Positions 7,864 through 19,345 of a DNA stretch of 64,000 nucleotides are shown piece by piece; the stretch's first letter is position 1, and each line of letters opens with the position of its first letter. The notes beneath the pieces are model-generated. The model searched no databases. It saw nothing but the letters and a program-made list of their open reading frames with translations, and was not told where the DNA came from. The DNA is taken from assembly GCA_037043235.1 (NCBI GenBank), contig JAWRVZ010000040.1, forward strand, positions 1,986,501-2,050,500, given 5' to 3'. The position numbers were made by a program, and so were the translations under genes. This DNA comes from Rhodeus uyekii (Eukaryota; Chordata; Actinopteri; Cypriniformes; Acheilognathidae).

Positions 7864-10800
7864 TTCTATCATTTCTATTACATTTTAAATTTATTTTTAT
7901 ATAATTTTCATTTCTGTCACTTGGCAAGCTCTTTTGCACATATATTTGAAATACAGCTTATAAATGTAAAATTACTTTACATTTAAATGTATTCATTAAG
8001 AAGATGCTTTTATCCAAAGCGACTTACAACTGAGGAAATATAGTATATGGATATAGACTTTGTACGTAAATATTGTGGATTTTGCAAAATTACAATTCAC
8101 AACTTTTTTACATTTAACTTTTCAACTTCCTGCTTTGTGTTCTCGGATCAGATGACATAATGACCACATTATCAATTCATACTACATTCATATGGATTAC
8201 ATTCGTATTACACATATTCATACTATATAGAACGTGAGTTCGGAGAATAGAATTTCTAAAACAGATCCATCTTGTGGCTGGTCAAATTTATATAATCAAT
8301 TAACCTGAGAGCACAGCTCTGTCATTTTATCAATTATGCACAAATGCTGAATGTTCAGTTTTCTGATAATATAATTCACATATTAAAGTGTGGAAATAAG
8401 GTAAATACAACAATTATTATAATACTAATTATAATAATACCAACAGAGTTGTTTGATACAAGCAAATAGTGCTCTAATTACTTTATAATTACTAATTAAT
8501 CTATTTTTTTATACTGTTTAGCCTATATAACATAAAATGTGATTGTGTAATATAGGCTATAGGCTGGGTTCAAAAATTCCAAAAAGCAAACTGAATCATT
8601 CACGTGACTGGAAAGAAAATGAAACTTTGTTTTTTGTTGACTACCTGTTTCTCTGAAAACAATACGTGCACTGACACAGATCTTCAAGAGAAATTGCAAT
8701 GCGTACTCGATACGAGTTTAAAGTGTCATATATAACATCACTAATGTCAAGCAGTTTTTTGAGTTGTCATTTCAGGTACCATTTGATGAAATTGCACTAA
8801 AGTAAATTTTTCCGTTACGGGTTTAAGTCATGGCTTTCAGGAGGGGAGATATGAAGTGGTAAGGCATGTCATCCTGTTGATCTCAACTATTCAGTGTCAG
8901 GTGGCCCTTGAGGTCCCACTGCCAGCGGCTACTCTTCCTGTAATGGCAGTGGATAATTTGTGTGTTTGAATAAGGATTGCAGAATAAAGATTGCATTTGG
9001 ACCTTCAGCCAAATCTCAATAGTGACAACTGCTCTGTCTCTGTACTTGAGAATATATCTGTGCATTGCTTTGTTTTTATTTGACAATAAAATCTTTTGTT
9101 TCTAATGTTGTCATTAAAAAAATCTTGGAACATTCAAAATGCTTGTATCAGCACATACAGTATATACCGATATATCAAAAAAAGATGGTTCAAGAGGTGG
9201 ACCAATTCAGTCTGAAGAATACATCTCAAATTAAGATTCATTTTTTATTATAACATGATTAGAATGTAACATTTGTTAGACACAACATGGGATTCAAATG
9301 TGAAAGAATGAAACTGTGTATCAGTTCAAAAACCATTGGCATACAGTATGATGCACTCTGACTTGCCCTCCCCAGCGAGCCATGCGTTAGTCTGCTGCGA
9401 TGCATGAACCATTGTGAGCATGGCAAATGTTATACCAAAACAAACAGCATTCAGGTTACAGGCCAATCGATCTCCAGTCATTAGCTATGTGCGTGTGGCG
9501 CCACTGGATGACCAGCAGAGCTTAGGGGTAACCCAACCTGCCTTTAATGAGACAGCACCCAGCAAGCCACAGATAATTGATTCTGGTCAAAAAGGCTTTG
9601 TGTCACAGGAAACGGGACAAAATCTGGAGGCCAAGATGGATGCAAAGATTTAGAGCAAACTGATAAGAGCTAAGGACAGGACATAATCTATTATTCATCC
9701 CTCGAAGCTGACATTCCTGGAATATGTGGGGAATATGGGTCTTTTTCCTGTCTAAAATTACTGGACAGAAAACAGTTTTTTATGCATTGTGAAGTTGGGT
9801 GAAGCACTGTTCTCAGTGGCAAAGGTAACACTTGAAATATTTTCAATGTGACATACATCATTCATAAAGGAACTTGGCTAGTTCAGACTGAATAGATTCC
9901 CATTAGATAGATAGATTCCTACCCCATAACTCTCAGCTTGTCTTTGCCTGTCTATGTAGAGCACACGGACACATTGTCTACTAATAAACCCCGAATGGCA
10001 ATGAGGAAGCACATAGAACAAACTGTCAGACCAAATTGGAAATCATAAAGTATTCTATAAATACAAGTTGTGTCTTGTCCTCACCTAGCCTAATTTATTC
10101 CGTTTTCTACATGGAGTTAGTGAGTCCTCCTCCACATTAGGGCAGTTAATTTACAGTAGGAGTCTAGTGAGGACTGGTACATTACCATGGGGCAGAAGCC
10201 GGATCTCTAATAGACGAGAAGAGAACTGGAGGGCAGTTCCCGCTTGTGGAATACTGATGATTAAGTCTGTCCTGGGTCCTAAGAGGAGAGTAAGTGCTGA
10301 ACAGCCAGCCAGAGTTGGAACACACTTCTGCAAGTAGGCAGTGCAGAAGACTCAATGAGATAATGATGTACCTGTCCTCCACTATAACTCTAATCATGTC
10401 TCACCTCCAGATCAGCCTTTTATAAGGTCAAAACTAATTCTCTTCTAGGAATTAAATATCCTGTATTTTTTTAATGAAGGTTTCTTTTTTTAAAGGAAAA
10501 CAGAGAGGAGGAAGGCAAAGGAAAAGGCTAGGCGGAACATAATTATCTACCATGACTTTTAAATGTTAGCTTTTTTCATGTCTAATTATATACAGGTCAA
10601 TGATAAGTAAAACTGTTTGTGATAATGAAAAACACTTTTAAAAACATACTCAAGCCAGATTTTTCGAAATATACTCTCTGTTTTTAAGTTGCTTATGTTT
10701 TTGAACAAAGTTTAACTTACAAATTTCAGTTTAATGACTCTTTATTTTAATTTTAATTTTAATTATCTTTTAAAACTGGTGAACTTAAAGTTAGTATATA

Positions 10801-10978
10801 TTTGTATTTAGTATATATAATAAATGTCAGTGTACAAATAATTTCCACCCAAAAATATATAAATATTTTTCAAGTTAGTGTGCGAGTGTGTGTGTACTAA
10901 ACAGTGCAGTAATACAGAACGGTACAGAACTGACTTGGCCAATCAGAACCAAGAATTCAGACAGACCATGGTATACAT
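7864..10978. other. Intergenic, no gene seen
   Basis: Mostly AT-rich, with no supported gene. Around 7995-8030 a fragment with TTTATCCAAAGCGACTTAC matches a very common dispersed fish repeat tail. The part from about 9360 to 10140 is less AT-rich. It carries a 79-codon open frame (9414-9653) without any recognised domain and could equally be conserved non-coding DNA. Confidence 0.45.
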
Positions 10979-11592
10979 TTGTGTGAAAAGGTCTTTGCCC
11001 CTTTTTTTCATTTTTTATGTTTGTCATAATTAAATGTCTCAGATCATTAAACAAATGTAAATAATAATGAAAGATTGCACAATTAAACACAAAATGCACC
11101 AATGCAAAAATTAAAATGAAGGTTGTTATTATTAAGGGAAATCAAAACCCAAACTTACATGGCTCTGTGTGAAAAAGTGATTGCCCCCTAAACCTAATAA
11201 CTGGTTGGGCCATCCTTAGAAGCAACAACTGCATTTCAAGTGTTTGAAATAGCTTGCAATGAGTTTGCAGAATTGTTGAAAACGCATGAACTGCCTTTTT
11301 AAGGTTGTGCCACAGCATCCCAATGGGATTCGGGCCAGGACTTTGGCAAGGCCACTCCAAAGTCATCTTTTTTTTTTTCTTTAGCCATTCAGAGGTGGAA
11401 TAAAACACATAACATAACACAGGTTCAGAACACAGTTTCGTTTCAGCTGGAGGTCACAAGCAGATGGCCAGACATTCTCCTTCAGGGTTTTTTTTTTTTG
11501 GTAGACGGAAAAATTCATGGTTTATCAAACCAAGTCTTTCAGGTTCTGAAGCAGCAAACTGCCCCATACCATCACACTAACACCACCATATT

Positions 11593-11990
11593 TTACTGTT
11601 GGTATGATGTTTTTTTCTTTCTGAAATGAAATGTTACTTTTACACCAGATGTAATGGGACACACACCTTCCAAAAGTGTCTCATCAGTCCATAGAAGATT
11701 TTCCCAAAAGTCTTTGGGATCATCAAGATGTTTTCTGAGAAAAAAAAAGGCCTTAATGTTCTTTTTGCTCAGCAATCGTTTCCATCTTGTAACTCTGCCA
11801 TATAGGCCATTTATGCCCAGTTCCTTTTTTATGGTCGAGTCATGAAAACCTTTACTGAGACAAGTGAGGCCTGCAGCTCTTTGGATGTTGTTGTGGGGTC
11901 TTTTGTGACCTCTGAGATGAGTCGTCGCTGCGCTCTTGGGGTAATTTTGGTCGGCCAACCACTCCTGGGAAGGTTCACCAACGTTTTTGA
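11593..11990 (-). pseudogene. Tc1-like transposase fragment, catalytic part
   Basis: The minus-strand frame reads through a Tc1 signature: Leu-Tyr-Gly-Arg-Val, Leu-Leu-Ser-Lys-Lys-Asn-Ile-Lys-Ala, then His-Leu-Asp-Asp-Pro and Leu-Trp-Thr-Asp-Glu-Thr. The last block carries the second catalytic Asp of the DDE triad. The first part of the open frame (about 12000-12126) belongs to inserted DNA, so no intact protein exists. The C-terminal remainder continues in another frame at 11142-11420. Confidence 0.8.
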
Positions 11991-12009
11991 TATTTTCGCT
12001 TTTTGTGGA

Positions 12010-12765
12010 TAATGGCTCTGTTACGTCACTCCCTTTTAGTAGGGGTAAATAGGGTGCGACGAACAAATTAAATTGAGAGAGACTTTGAGGATCTTCAGCT
12101 CTCCAGTCCCAGAGCAATAATAACAACTAAACAATAAAACTTTCAAAGAAAGATGGCATGTGTGCCGTTTATTGTTCTCACATAGGGTTTAAAGTAAACA
12201 AACAAATAAAGTACAATATAAGCAAACAATTACCTCGGGAGGAGGACCCAAACAAAAGAAAAATCAAAACACCTCTACCTAAGGGAAAAGTAACATTAAC
12301 TTACCTATACATAAAAAGAAATAAAATAAAAATATCTATACCTTCCCCTACTCCCTAAATAATTGCTAAACAAGAGAAAAGATAAGGACCCTCCATCCTA
12401 CATTACCCAAAAACGTTTAACTTAATAATAAATGAAATCAACTCAATAAATGATACAACTCATTGTTAGTAACTCAACAAAACTAGAGAAGCACGCAACA
12501 CGCTTACTCCTCTAGGACTGGAGGGCCGAATACTATCAAACGTCACGTTTGTCTCTCTGCTTCCTCGGTGTCGTCTTTGCAGCTTTATACTGGTTTCCAC
12601 AAGATAAGCACCAATCAGAACGCGAGGAACTCACATGGTTGATGGAACACAGGTGGTTGTCATTAACCTATCAAGTGAAAACCGTTAACAAGAGAAAAAG
12701 AGATAGAGAGAAAAAGAGAACACAAATACAACACCACTCCTTAAAATAATAAACAAACACAATAT
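12010..12765 (-). mobile_element. Insertion inside the Tc1 relic, possibly LTR-like
   Basis: Sequence between the two transposase pieces has no relation to Tc1. On the minus strand it has a TATA-like AGTATAAAGC near 12590 and a final GAGTGACGTAACA, which would suit a solo LTR. The 3' end of that unit could not be fixed and no target duplication was recognised. Identity is uncertain. Confidence 0.4.
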
Positions 12766-12918
12766 GAATATGTCTAACGTAATGGTTCGAATGAATGGTT
12801 CACTGTGGTTCGAATGAAGTTCCGAAGCTTTAGAAATTGCTTTATAACCTTCTCCAGGCTGATAGAGCTCAATTAATTTCCTTCTCATTTGTTCCTGAAT
12901 TTCTTTGGATCTCAACAT
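12765..12918 (-). pseudogene. Tc1-like transposase fragment, N-terminal helix-turn-helix
   Basis: The minus-strand frame from ATG 12916-12918 reads Met-Leu-Arg-Ser-Lys-Glu-Ile, then Leu-Ile-Glu-Leu-Tyr and Gly-Tyr-Lys-Ala-Ile-Ser-Lys. That is the usual start and first helix-turn-helix of Tc1-like transposases. Similarity stops near 12770, where unrelated DNA has inserted. Confidence 0.8.
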
Positions 12919-13301
12919 GACGTCTAGAATATCTTTTGGTCTACTTCACTTTGTCAGACAGGTCCTATTTAAATTTTCTTGATTGAGAACAGGTGTGGCA
13001 GTAATCAGACCTGGAGAAACTGAATTCAGGTGTGATGAACCAGAGTTAAGTTGTTTTAACAGGTGGGGCAAACACTTTTTTACACAGTGCCATTTAGGTT
13101 TGTATTCTCTTTTCCATTAATAATAACAACCTTCGTTTAAAAAATTATTTTTTACTTGTTTACTTGTGTTATCTTTGACAAATAGTTACATTTGTTTGAT
13201 GATCTGAAGTATTTAACTGTCACACTTATATCCATATACATGACGTGATATTTTGAACTAACCTTGTGTAGTAAAAATTTGTGCAGTGTATCTTATATTT
13301 C

Positions 13302-13634
13302 TGTCACGAATTAGGCAAGGGACGAAGACGAGGATAATCCAACATAACTTTAATAATGAAGGCAAGGATGGCGCAACAGCCATGAACACAAACGTGTGTC
13401 AAACGCAATCTCAAGGTGTAAACCAACATGAGGTTTACACGAACAATAACTGACAAATAAGGAGTGAACAAGTACTAAAGGAGTACTAAATGTACCAACA
13501 GTGATTATTAACAAATGACAAACTGCTGTGGTGAGGGTCCATGGCAACTGATGAGTGACGGAAATTTTCTGGAACAAAACAGCATGTGACCAAAGAGAAG
13601 GCAAACAAGAGTCCCGGTAGACGATACTGTGACA
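13302..13634. mobile_element. LTR-like repeat (TGTCAC ... GTGACA)
   Basis: The segment starts TGTCACGAATTAGGC and ends ACTGTGACA, giving TG/CA termini with inverted TGTCAC arms. A similar start (TGTCACGG, followed by CTTTAATAA) recurs at 14008. This fits two related solo-LTR-like or terminal-repeat fragments. No coding capacity was seen. Confidence 0.35.
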
Positions 13635-13639
13635 TTTTT

Positions 13640-13850
13640 AACTTTTGACTTATCAATCTTGACATTTATATTCATTGTACACATTACCTGTAAATCCTGT
13701 ACATCTCCATATCCTGCACTTATGCAACCATTGTATATATCCTGCACTTGCTGCTATTGCACTTCTGGTTAGACCTAAACTGCATTTCGTTGCCTTGTAC
13801 CTGTACTTGTGTAATGACAATAAAGTTGAATCTAATCTAATCTAATCTAA
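13640..13850 (+). mobile_element. LINE/SINE 3' end with pentanucleotide tail
   Basis: The segment ends with TGCATTTCGTTGCCTTGTAC, then GTGTAATGACAATAAAGTTG, then four TCTAA-type units (about 13829-13850). That is the usual 3' tail of a fish CR1/Rex-type LINE or a SINE using it. Only the 3' untranslated end is present, consistent with 5' truncation at insertion. Confidence 0.65.
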
Positions 13851-14007
13851 AACAGTAATGAGAGTCTGCAGGGGTCCTCGCTACAGTATAATTTTCTATT
13901 TTATGTTTTTTGATCTTTTTTTATATTTCACCTCATGACAAATGTGGATTTTTATTTCAATATGAATAGGTTATGAAGCAGATTTATTTATATATATAAG
14001 GTAGGTG

Positions 14008-14298
14008 TCACGGTAGCCAGGGAATCGTGAAATAGACTTTAATAAAGAACGTAAACTAAACACATTAAATATTCAAAACAAAGTGGCACATCATGTGCAA
14101 AACGTAAAACAGCAATACTGTGCAAAGACCATATTGTGACAACACATGACAAAGACTGAAGGCAAACATGGAGTTTAAATACAAAAGAAGTGAATTAGAC
14201 ACAGCTGACAAAATTAACGAAGAGACTTATGACAACATTGGAGATCATGAAAGGAAACAGGAAGTAGACAAAAGACCCGACTGACATATAACAGTAAG
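14008..14298. mobile_element. LTR-like repeat fragment
   Basis: Begins TGTCACGGTAGCCAGGG and ends near CTGACATATAACA. The internal text (GGAGTTTAAATACAAAAG, AGACACAGCTGAC, CAGGAAGTAGAC) is typical of fish dispersed repeats. It is related at its start to the unit at 13302. Confidence 0.35.
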
Positions 14299-14699
14299 TT
14301 TTCTTTTTGGATTCTTTTTGACTTTGTGCCCCTTTAAATTCATTAAAAATCATTATTGAAGAGGCATATTCTGGTCATTGTAAGTATAAACTGCATTTGA
14401 TTGTATTTTTTTATAAATTAATTTATTATACAAAACATTATGTACATCATTGATCCATCGCCCTTTACAACAAAAACATTAGGCCTATATTACACTGGAG
14501 GGAATGAATGTCTATTTGTAATGAATGTGAATGCCAGTCAGAAGTAGGGTACAGAAGTAGGGTTACACTGCCCAATCCGGTCTGAAATTACAGCCTTTCC
14601 ACTGTGCAAGTTAATGATGTCAACAAACACTGGCCAAATGTATGTGACCAAGCTTTAACGAACATCTGTGATGGTACAGGGCTCTGAAGGGAATTCCTC

Positions 14700-15100
14700 A
14701 TAAAGGGCCCATATGACTAAATCTAAGTTTCTTCCTCCTATTGCCAGACATTTAAATAATAGAGTAAAATAAATAGCATCCATTAACTTGATCGCATTGT
14801 GCTAACTCAAATTGTGTTTATTATGCTAATGGAACATGAAATTAAGAAAAAGACCTTGATGTCAGGAGAGTTAATTAATGGACTTTCTGAATTCATTTCA
14901 GGGTAAGCGAGTCTCATTTGCAGTTGCATGGGTCCGAGCACTGTTGATTGCATGAGTTATTCTTGCAGATGTGCCACTCACAGCGAATTCCCTTCATTAG
15001 AACTGAACACCTCATTATATAAAGCAGCTAATTAAACATAATATAGCCCTGCAATGACTCATTAATACAAGGCTCCTGTACTTCAGAACTATGACTTCAG
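14700..15100. promoter_or_regulatory. Candidate conserved enhancer block 1
   Basis: The block is rich in paired homeodomain cores: GTTAATTAATGG near 14870 and GCTAATTAAACA near 15027. Octamer-like ATTTGCAG lies near 14920, and there is an AP-1-like ATGACTCA near 15053. No repeat or coding signal explains it. Its place upstream of pkn2, in what is a gene desert in other vertebrates, suggests a distal enhancer. Conservation cannot be tested here. Confidence 0.4.
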
Positions 15101-16133
15101 AATTTCAATGCATTTCTATACTTGAACCAACAATGTTATTAAAGAACCTAATTGGGAGGGTAACATCTTGTCGTCAATCCTTTTCATCATTAATTTTAAT
15201 CTACCAACCATTTTTCTTTACCAGGTGCCTGTTATGATTTCAACTCATATTCACTGGATTTGCACAGCCTTGGTTGTTAATACACTACACATCTGTTATT
15301 CAAGGGCCTCATAGTCAAATTAACCACATATCATAGTGAGGATACTGTAATTATAGCAATGTGGGACGAAAAAAAAGAAGGATGGAATACTGTCCAGGCC
15401 ATTGTATTGAATCTCATTCACACAAGTTCTAAATTTCCTCTTCCTATACAAACACACAACACACTTTATTCCACCAGTAAGCCCCATAATTCATTTCTAA
15501 TTAGAAATGCTCCAAGATACACAAATGGTCTGAGAGAAGGGGGAAATCATCCACTGAGATTTATTTCAGTAGCTGCATGTGTTTGTGAGCACAGGCATGT
15601 CAGAAAGACAGACATTCATTATACCACTAGTTGGCAAACAAGTGACTGTCTTTATGAGTGAGTCATTGAATCACTCATTCAACATTGATTCATTATGAAC
15701 GATGTGTTATTCAGAGATGCTGCCCAATTGATCATGCTTTGACTTCTTTGGAAGTTATTCAATATTAACTTGTTTATAGTCGTATAAAATTAATATCATA
15801 TTCATTTGAATATCATTTTCATCTGAAAATCATCATATATGTCTCACTTGCTTTTGTGATATTGCATAAATAAATATCACTTCTTGGTTCTTTTGCTCCT
15901 ATTAGAATTAGGATTTTTTTTTATTATTCATTTGTAATATTACCTGCCCATATTACACTAAACAAATTTCTTGAGAAGTTTTACATTTGTCTTGCTGTTC
16001 TTGACAGTTTACTGGTTTTAAAGGGATAGTTTGCCCAAAATGTTGTTCTCAATATATAGGATTTTTATTCATCTAACACAAATTAAGGTCACACTTTAGG
16101 TTAGGATTCAATTCTTTCTATTAACTAACTATC
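15101..16133. other. Intergenic, no gene seen
   Basis: AT-rich DNA. A 100-codon open frame at 15359-15661 has no recognisable domain. No repeat ends were recognised. Confidence 0.4.
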
Positions 16134-16141
16134 TGTTACAG

Positions 16142-17261
16142 CAGGGGTGTCAAACTCAATTGCACAGGGGGCCAAAATCCCCAAAAACTTTAGGTCGCGG
16201 GCCGAACAGGATAAACATTTATTGAAAACACTAAAACTAAACTTTTAAAACTTACCTTTTTTTAAATTAGATGTGAATAAAAACAGACAGAAATATTATT
16301 CTGGAATAAATCAACTTATACCTTAAATAACTTAAAAATATAAAAATATTTTAAAAATACTTTAAAAAATTAAAATATATCCTGTCTAAATTCTACAAGT
16401 TAGAAATAAAGTAAACAAGTAAAGTAAAAGTAAGTAAAAGTTAAAAGAACAAACATTCAAATTTATTTACTCTTATGTCATTTTATATAAAACTTAAAAA
16501 GATTTATATATAAAAGATTTTGCTCTCCATAAAAATATATCCTGTCAAAATTATACAATTTCAAAATATGGACATGCTGCATAACAAAACCTGGAAATCT
16601 AAATACAATTTTTGCTTTTCAGCAATAACAAATCAAATCATTCAGTTGAATTTGCTCTTATGTCATTTGTCTTATAGTGCTGTGCTTATCTAGCTCCGCA
16701 AATGAGACACACGGGTATACCGGCAGTATGTCAGTAAACATATACCGTATTTTCCCGCATATAACCCATGGGTTATAGCAGATTTTACAAACTATATCAC
16801 AATTTTTTTTTTTACACGTAATAATATTTCAATATATTTGTTACGTCCCTAAGGACGTAATGTTTTTTTGTTTTTTTGCGCTGTATTTTCTTTCTGGCGC
16901 TTGTCCTATCACTCTGACAGCTGGCGCTGATATGCTGTCTGACCTGTCAATCATGCAAGAAGACGTTCTGCCATGAGGGCGGGCTCTTCTCATCCGATGA
17001 TCAACACCTGAATTTCGTGCACATTCTGCACAAGCACTGTGTACCGAGCCTGAACAGTCATGGATAATTGACAATAACAATTGCGCGGTACTAGCGAGCG
17101 CGAAGCATCATTAGCCACTTCCTGTTTAATACAGGAAGTGTTCGGCGAGTCAGCTGGAGCGCGGGACATCTCGCGGGCCATTAATAAAATGCTCTCGCGG
17201 GCCGGACATAATTACACGCCGGGCCGGATGTGGCCCGCGGGCCTTGAGTTTGACACCTATG
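16142..17261. mobile_element. Non-autonomous hAT element with 8-bp target duplication
   Basis: The termini are CAGGGGTGTCAAACTCAA and, inverted, TTGAGTTTGACACCTATG. Both are flanked by the 8-bp duplication TGTTACAG (16134-16141 and 17262-17269), the hallmark of hAT transposition. The 1.1 kb interior has no transposase. Both ends are rich in GGGCC/CGGGCC words. Its right third (about 16860-17080) is an inverted relative of part of a pogo/Tigger-like element at 46140-46430, so the interior is chimeric or contains an older insertion. Confidence 0.88.
17116..17140. other. Perfect hairpin with two ETS-type sites
   Basis: CACTTCCTGT and ACAGGAAGTG form a perfect 10-bp stem around TTAAT inside the hAT element. 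Each arm carries an ETS core (GGAAG). Confidence 0.6.
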
Positions 17262-17597
17262 TGTTACAGTCACGAACTCTGTTATGCTACAATTCCCATG
17301 ATCCTGTTCATCGGGACTGATTACTGTACCAGCTGGACACCATTACACGACTATAAAGAACTCGCACACACTCACACATCTGGGCAAAGTCTTGTTTTGC
17401 CGTAGTGCACAATTCTGAGCGTTTCATAGTCCTGTCTGTTTCCTTGCCTGTTCCGACCCATTTGCCTGTTATCTTGACCATGACCTTGCCTGTTCCTTGT
17501 ATTCCTGTTTGTTCCTGTTTTTGACTCTGCCTGCACGACTACCCTGTGTTTCAATAAATATACGCATTTGGATCAACCTGAGTCTCCTATCGTTACA
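17262..17597 (+). mobile_element. Solo LTR, interrupted near its edge by the hAT element
   Basis: This runs from TGTTACAGTCACG to CCTATCGTTACA, with TG/CA termini and inverted TGTTAC/GTTACA tips. It has a TATA-like CTATAAAG near 17351 and a polyadenylation signal AATAAA near 17552, in LTR order. The hAT element inserted after the first 8 bases, so the LTR originally began at 16134. Flanks CTATC and CTATT would be its slightly decayed target duplication. No internal retrovirus-like genes remain. Confidence 0.6.
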
Positions 17598-18101
17598 CTA
17601 TTAACTATGACTTTTGTCTCAGTAAACTCCTAATTACTGCTCATTAATTGTTAGTCAGGTACTTGTTAAGTTTTGGTATGGGTTAGGCTTAAGGGATGTA
17701 AAATATGGACATACAGAATAAGGCATACATATGTGCTCTATAAGTACTAACACCCAAATGAAGAACAAAAAATGTATAAAATGTAAGTTAATGTAATCCA
17801 TATGTAATCCAGCACTTTTGGCATAACTTCCGATGATCATATTTGATGTGGTTTGTGCATTGATCAATGTTTGTATGTTAATAAAAACAGAAATTAAATC
17901 TGTTCATGGTCATGTCTTTTCAGAAAACGTGGATTAAATGTCGTCTTTTTGTTTAGAAGATGAACAAAAGTCTTATGGGTTTGGAACAACATGAAAGTAC
18001 TGACACTCTTTTCAGTATGAAAATATTAAAAACAAGCAAAAAACAATATTCCAGTAGTAAGAGCAGTGAGACAAAATGCTCTTGTTTAATATAGTCTAAA
18101 A

Positions 18102-18590
18102 CAGTGGTCCTCAACCTTTTTATCGCCAGGGACTGGTCACCGTTTGATAATTTTACCATGGTTTAACTTTCTAGGAAACTTTTAGGAAACCTTCTAACGA
18201 TGTCTGTTTCATACAAATTTTTGCTCATTTGTGGGTTAAATTTGAGCAAACACAATATACACATACACCAAACACTTTTGAACATGAGAAAGTACCAGTG
18301 AACAGAGACAAGAGCGCTACACACCTTCTCTCCTCCAAAGCTACAACGTCACTGCCGCTTGCAGCCGCTCAGCTCTAGACATTACCTAAAATCGTCTCGA
18401 TATCATGATATTTTGCCATGCACGGTTTTGGTACGGCTTTAGGTGACGTCTCTCACCTCCCAGTTAATCTCCCGCCCATGGAAAGTTGCAAAAACCCGAG
18501 AGAAATTAAAACACAGTAAATAATATGGAAATAATTTAATGTTCCTTGGGCGGCCCGGAACCATTTGATCCCTGGGGTTGGGGACCACTG
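18102..18590. mobile_element. Short non-autonomous hAT element
   Basis: The termini CAGTGGTCCTCAACC and GGTTGGGGACCACTG are inverted repeats. The flanks GTCTAAAA and ATCTAAAA are an 8-bp duplication with one mismatch. No transposase is encoded. The length of 489 bp and the TIR word fit a Charlie-type hAT MITE. Confidence 0.82.
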
Positions 18591-18869
18591 ATCTAAAACA
18601 TGTTTTAATATCTTATGCAATGTTGTATCTGAAGTAAATTTAACTTTTAAGGGGTTTTAGATGTTTTAACTGTAAAACAAGACAAAGAAAATGTCAAAGA
18701 GAATGATTCAGCTGATACCTCACACCCTAGAAAACTACACTTATAGTAGAATAGACTTCCTATAGAGTATATTTTCCCCACTCTCTCAGTAACTCTTGCC
18801 TGCATTAACCAGTGGTATTACTGTGAAAACACTGTTGTAATTTGAAGTTTGTACTGCTGTGTTTTAACA

Positions 18870-19345
18870 TACTCATATACTTAACCTATGATTCATAGCT
18901 TTCATTACTCCTGGCACAATGCTAATTAAACAAATAGCTGGTTCATATCAGCCCACAATATACATGTCACATAATTAGAAGTGTTCAATACACCATGTTC
19001 AAATAACACTCCCATCCCAGGCTCTGTTTCATGAGAAAACATTCATTGTCCATTCTGTGAATCCACAGGAGAGGGCATAGCCTCCGTCAAGCAGACGGTC
19101 GAGAAAAGGCCTCTCGGTGGAAGTTCAACTCTGTCTGCTTTTGTGTAACACAAAACCTTCCTGAAAGACTAGAGATCTGACAGTGGCTTGACGTTGAGCT
19201 GTGTTAATTACTGTAATGGCATTCATTCTCATTAAGACATTGTTTACGTGTCCCGGGGCCTTATGGAGTCCAAGTGGCGGTCTTGCTCACTCGTATACCA
19301 CCGTGTCGTTTTGTTCATCGACTGCGATGGCCTCGTTAGTGTAGA
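18870..19345. promoter_or_regulatory. Candidate conserved enhancer block 2
   Basis: Homeodomain cores lie in GCTAATTAAAC (near 18920), ATAATTAG (near 18971), GTTAATTACTG (near 19203) and CATTAAG. They are mixed with GC-richer text around CCCGGGGCC (19252) that does not look like decayed transposon. No open frame is supported. A distal regulatory role is inferred. Confidence 0.4.

Larger units (their letters stand above)
10979..13092 (-). mobile_element. Decayed Tc1/mariner element, interrupted
   Basis: The outer ends are inverted relatives: GTGTGAAAAGGTCTTTGCCCC near 10981, and the reverse of GGGGCAAACACTTTTTTACAC near 13063-13084. The minus strand encodes pieces of a Tc1-like transposase. 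The N-terminal helix-turn-helix starts at 12918 (Met-Leu-Arg-Ser-Lys-Glu-Ile-Gln). The catalytic part has Trp-Thr-Asp-Glu-Thr near 11680, and the C-terminal part (Trp-Pro-x-Gln-Ser-Pro, then Asn-Pro-Ile) lies at 11290-11350. Frame breaks separate the pieces, and about 0.7 kb of foreign sequence splits the N-terminal from the catalytic segment. It cannot make active transposase. Confidence 0.85.
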
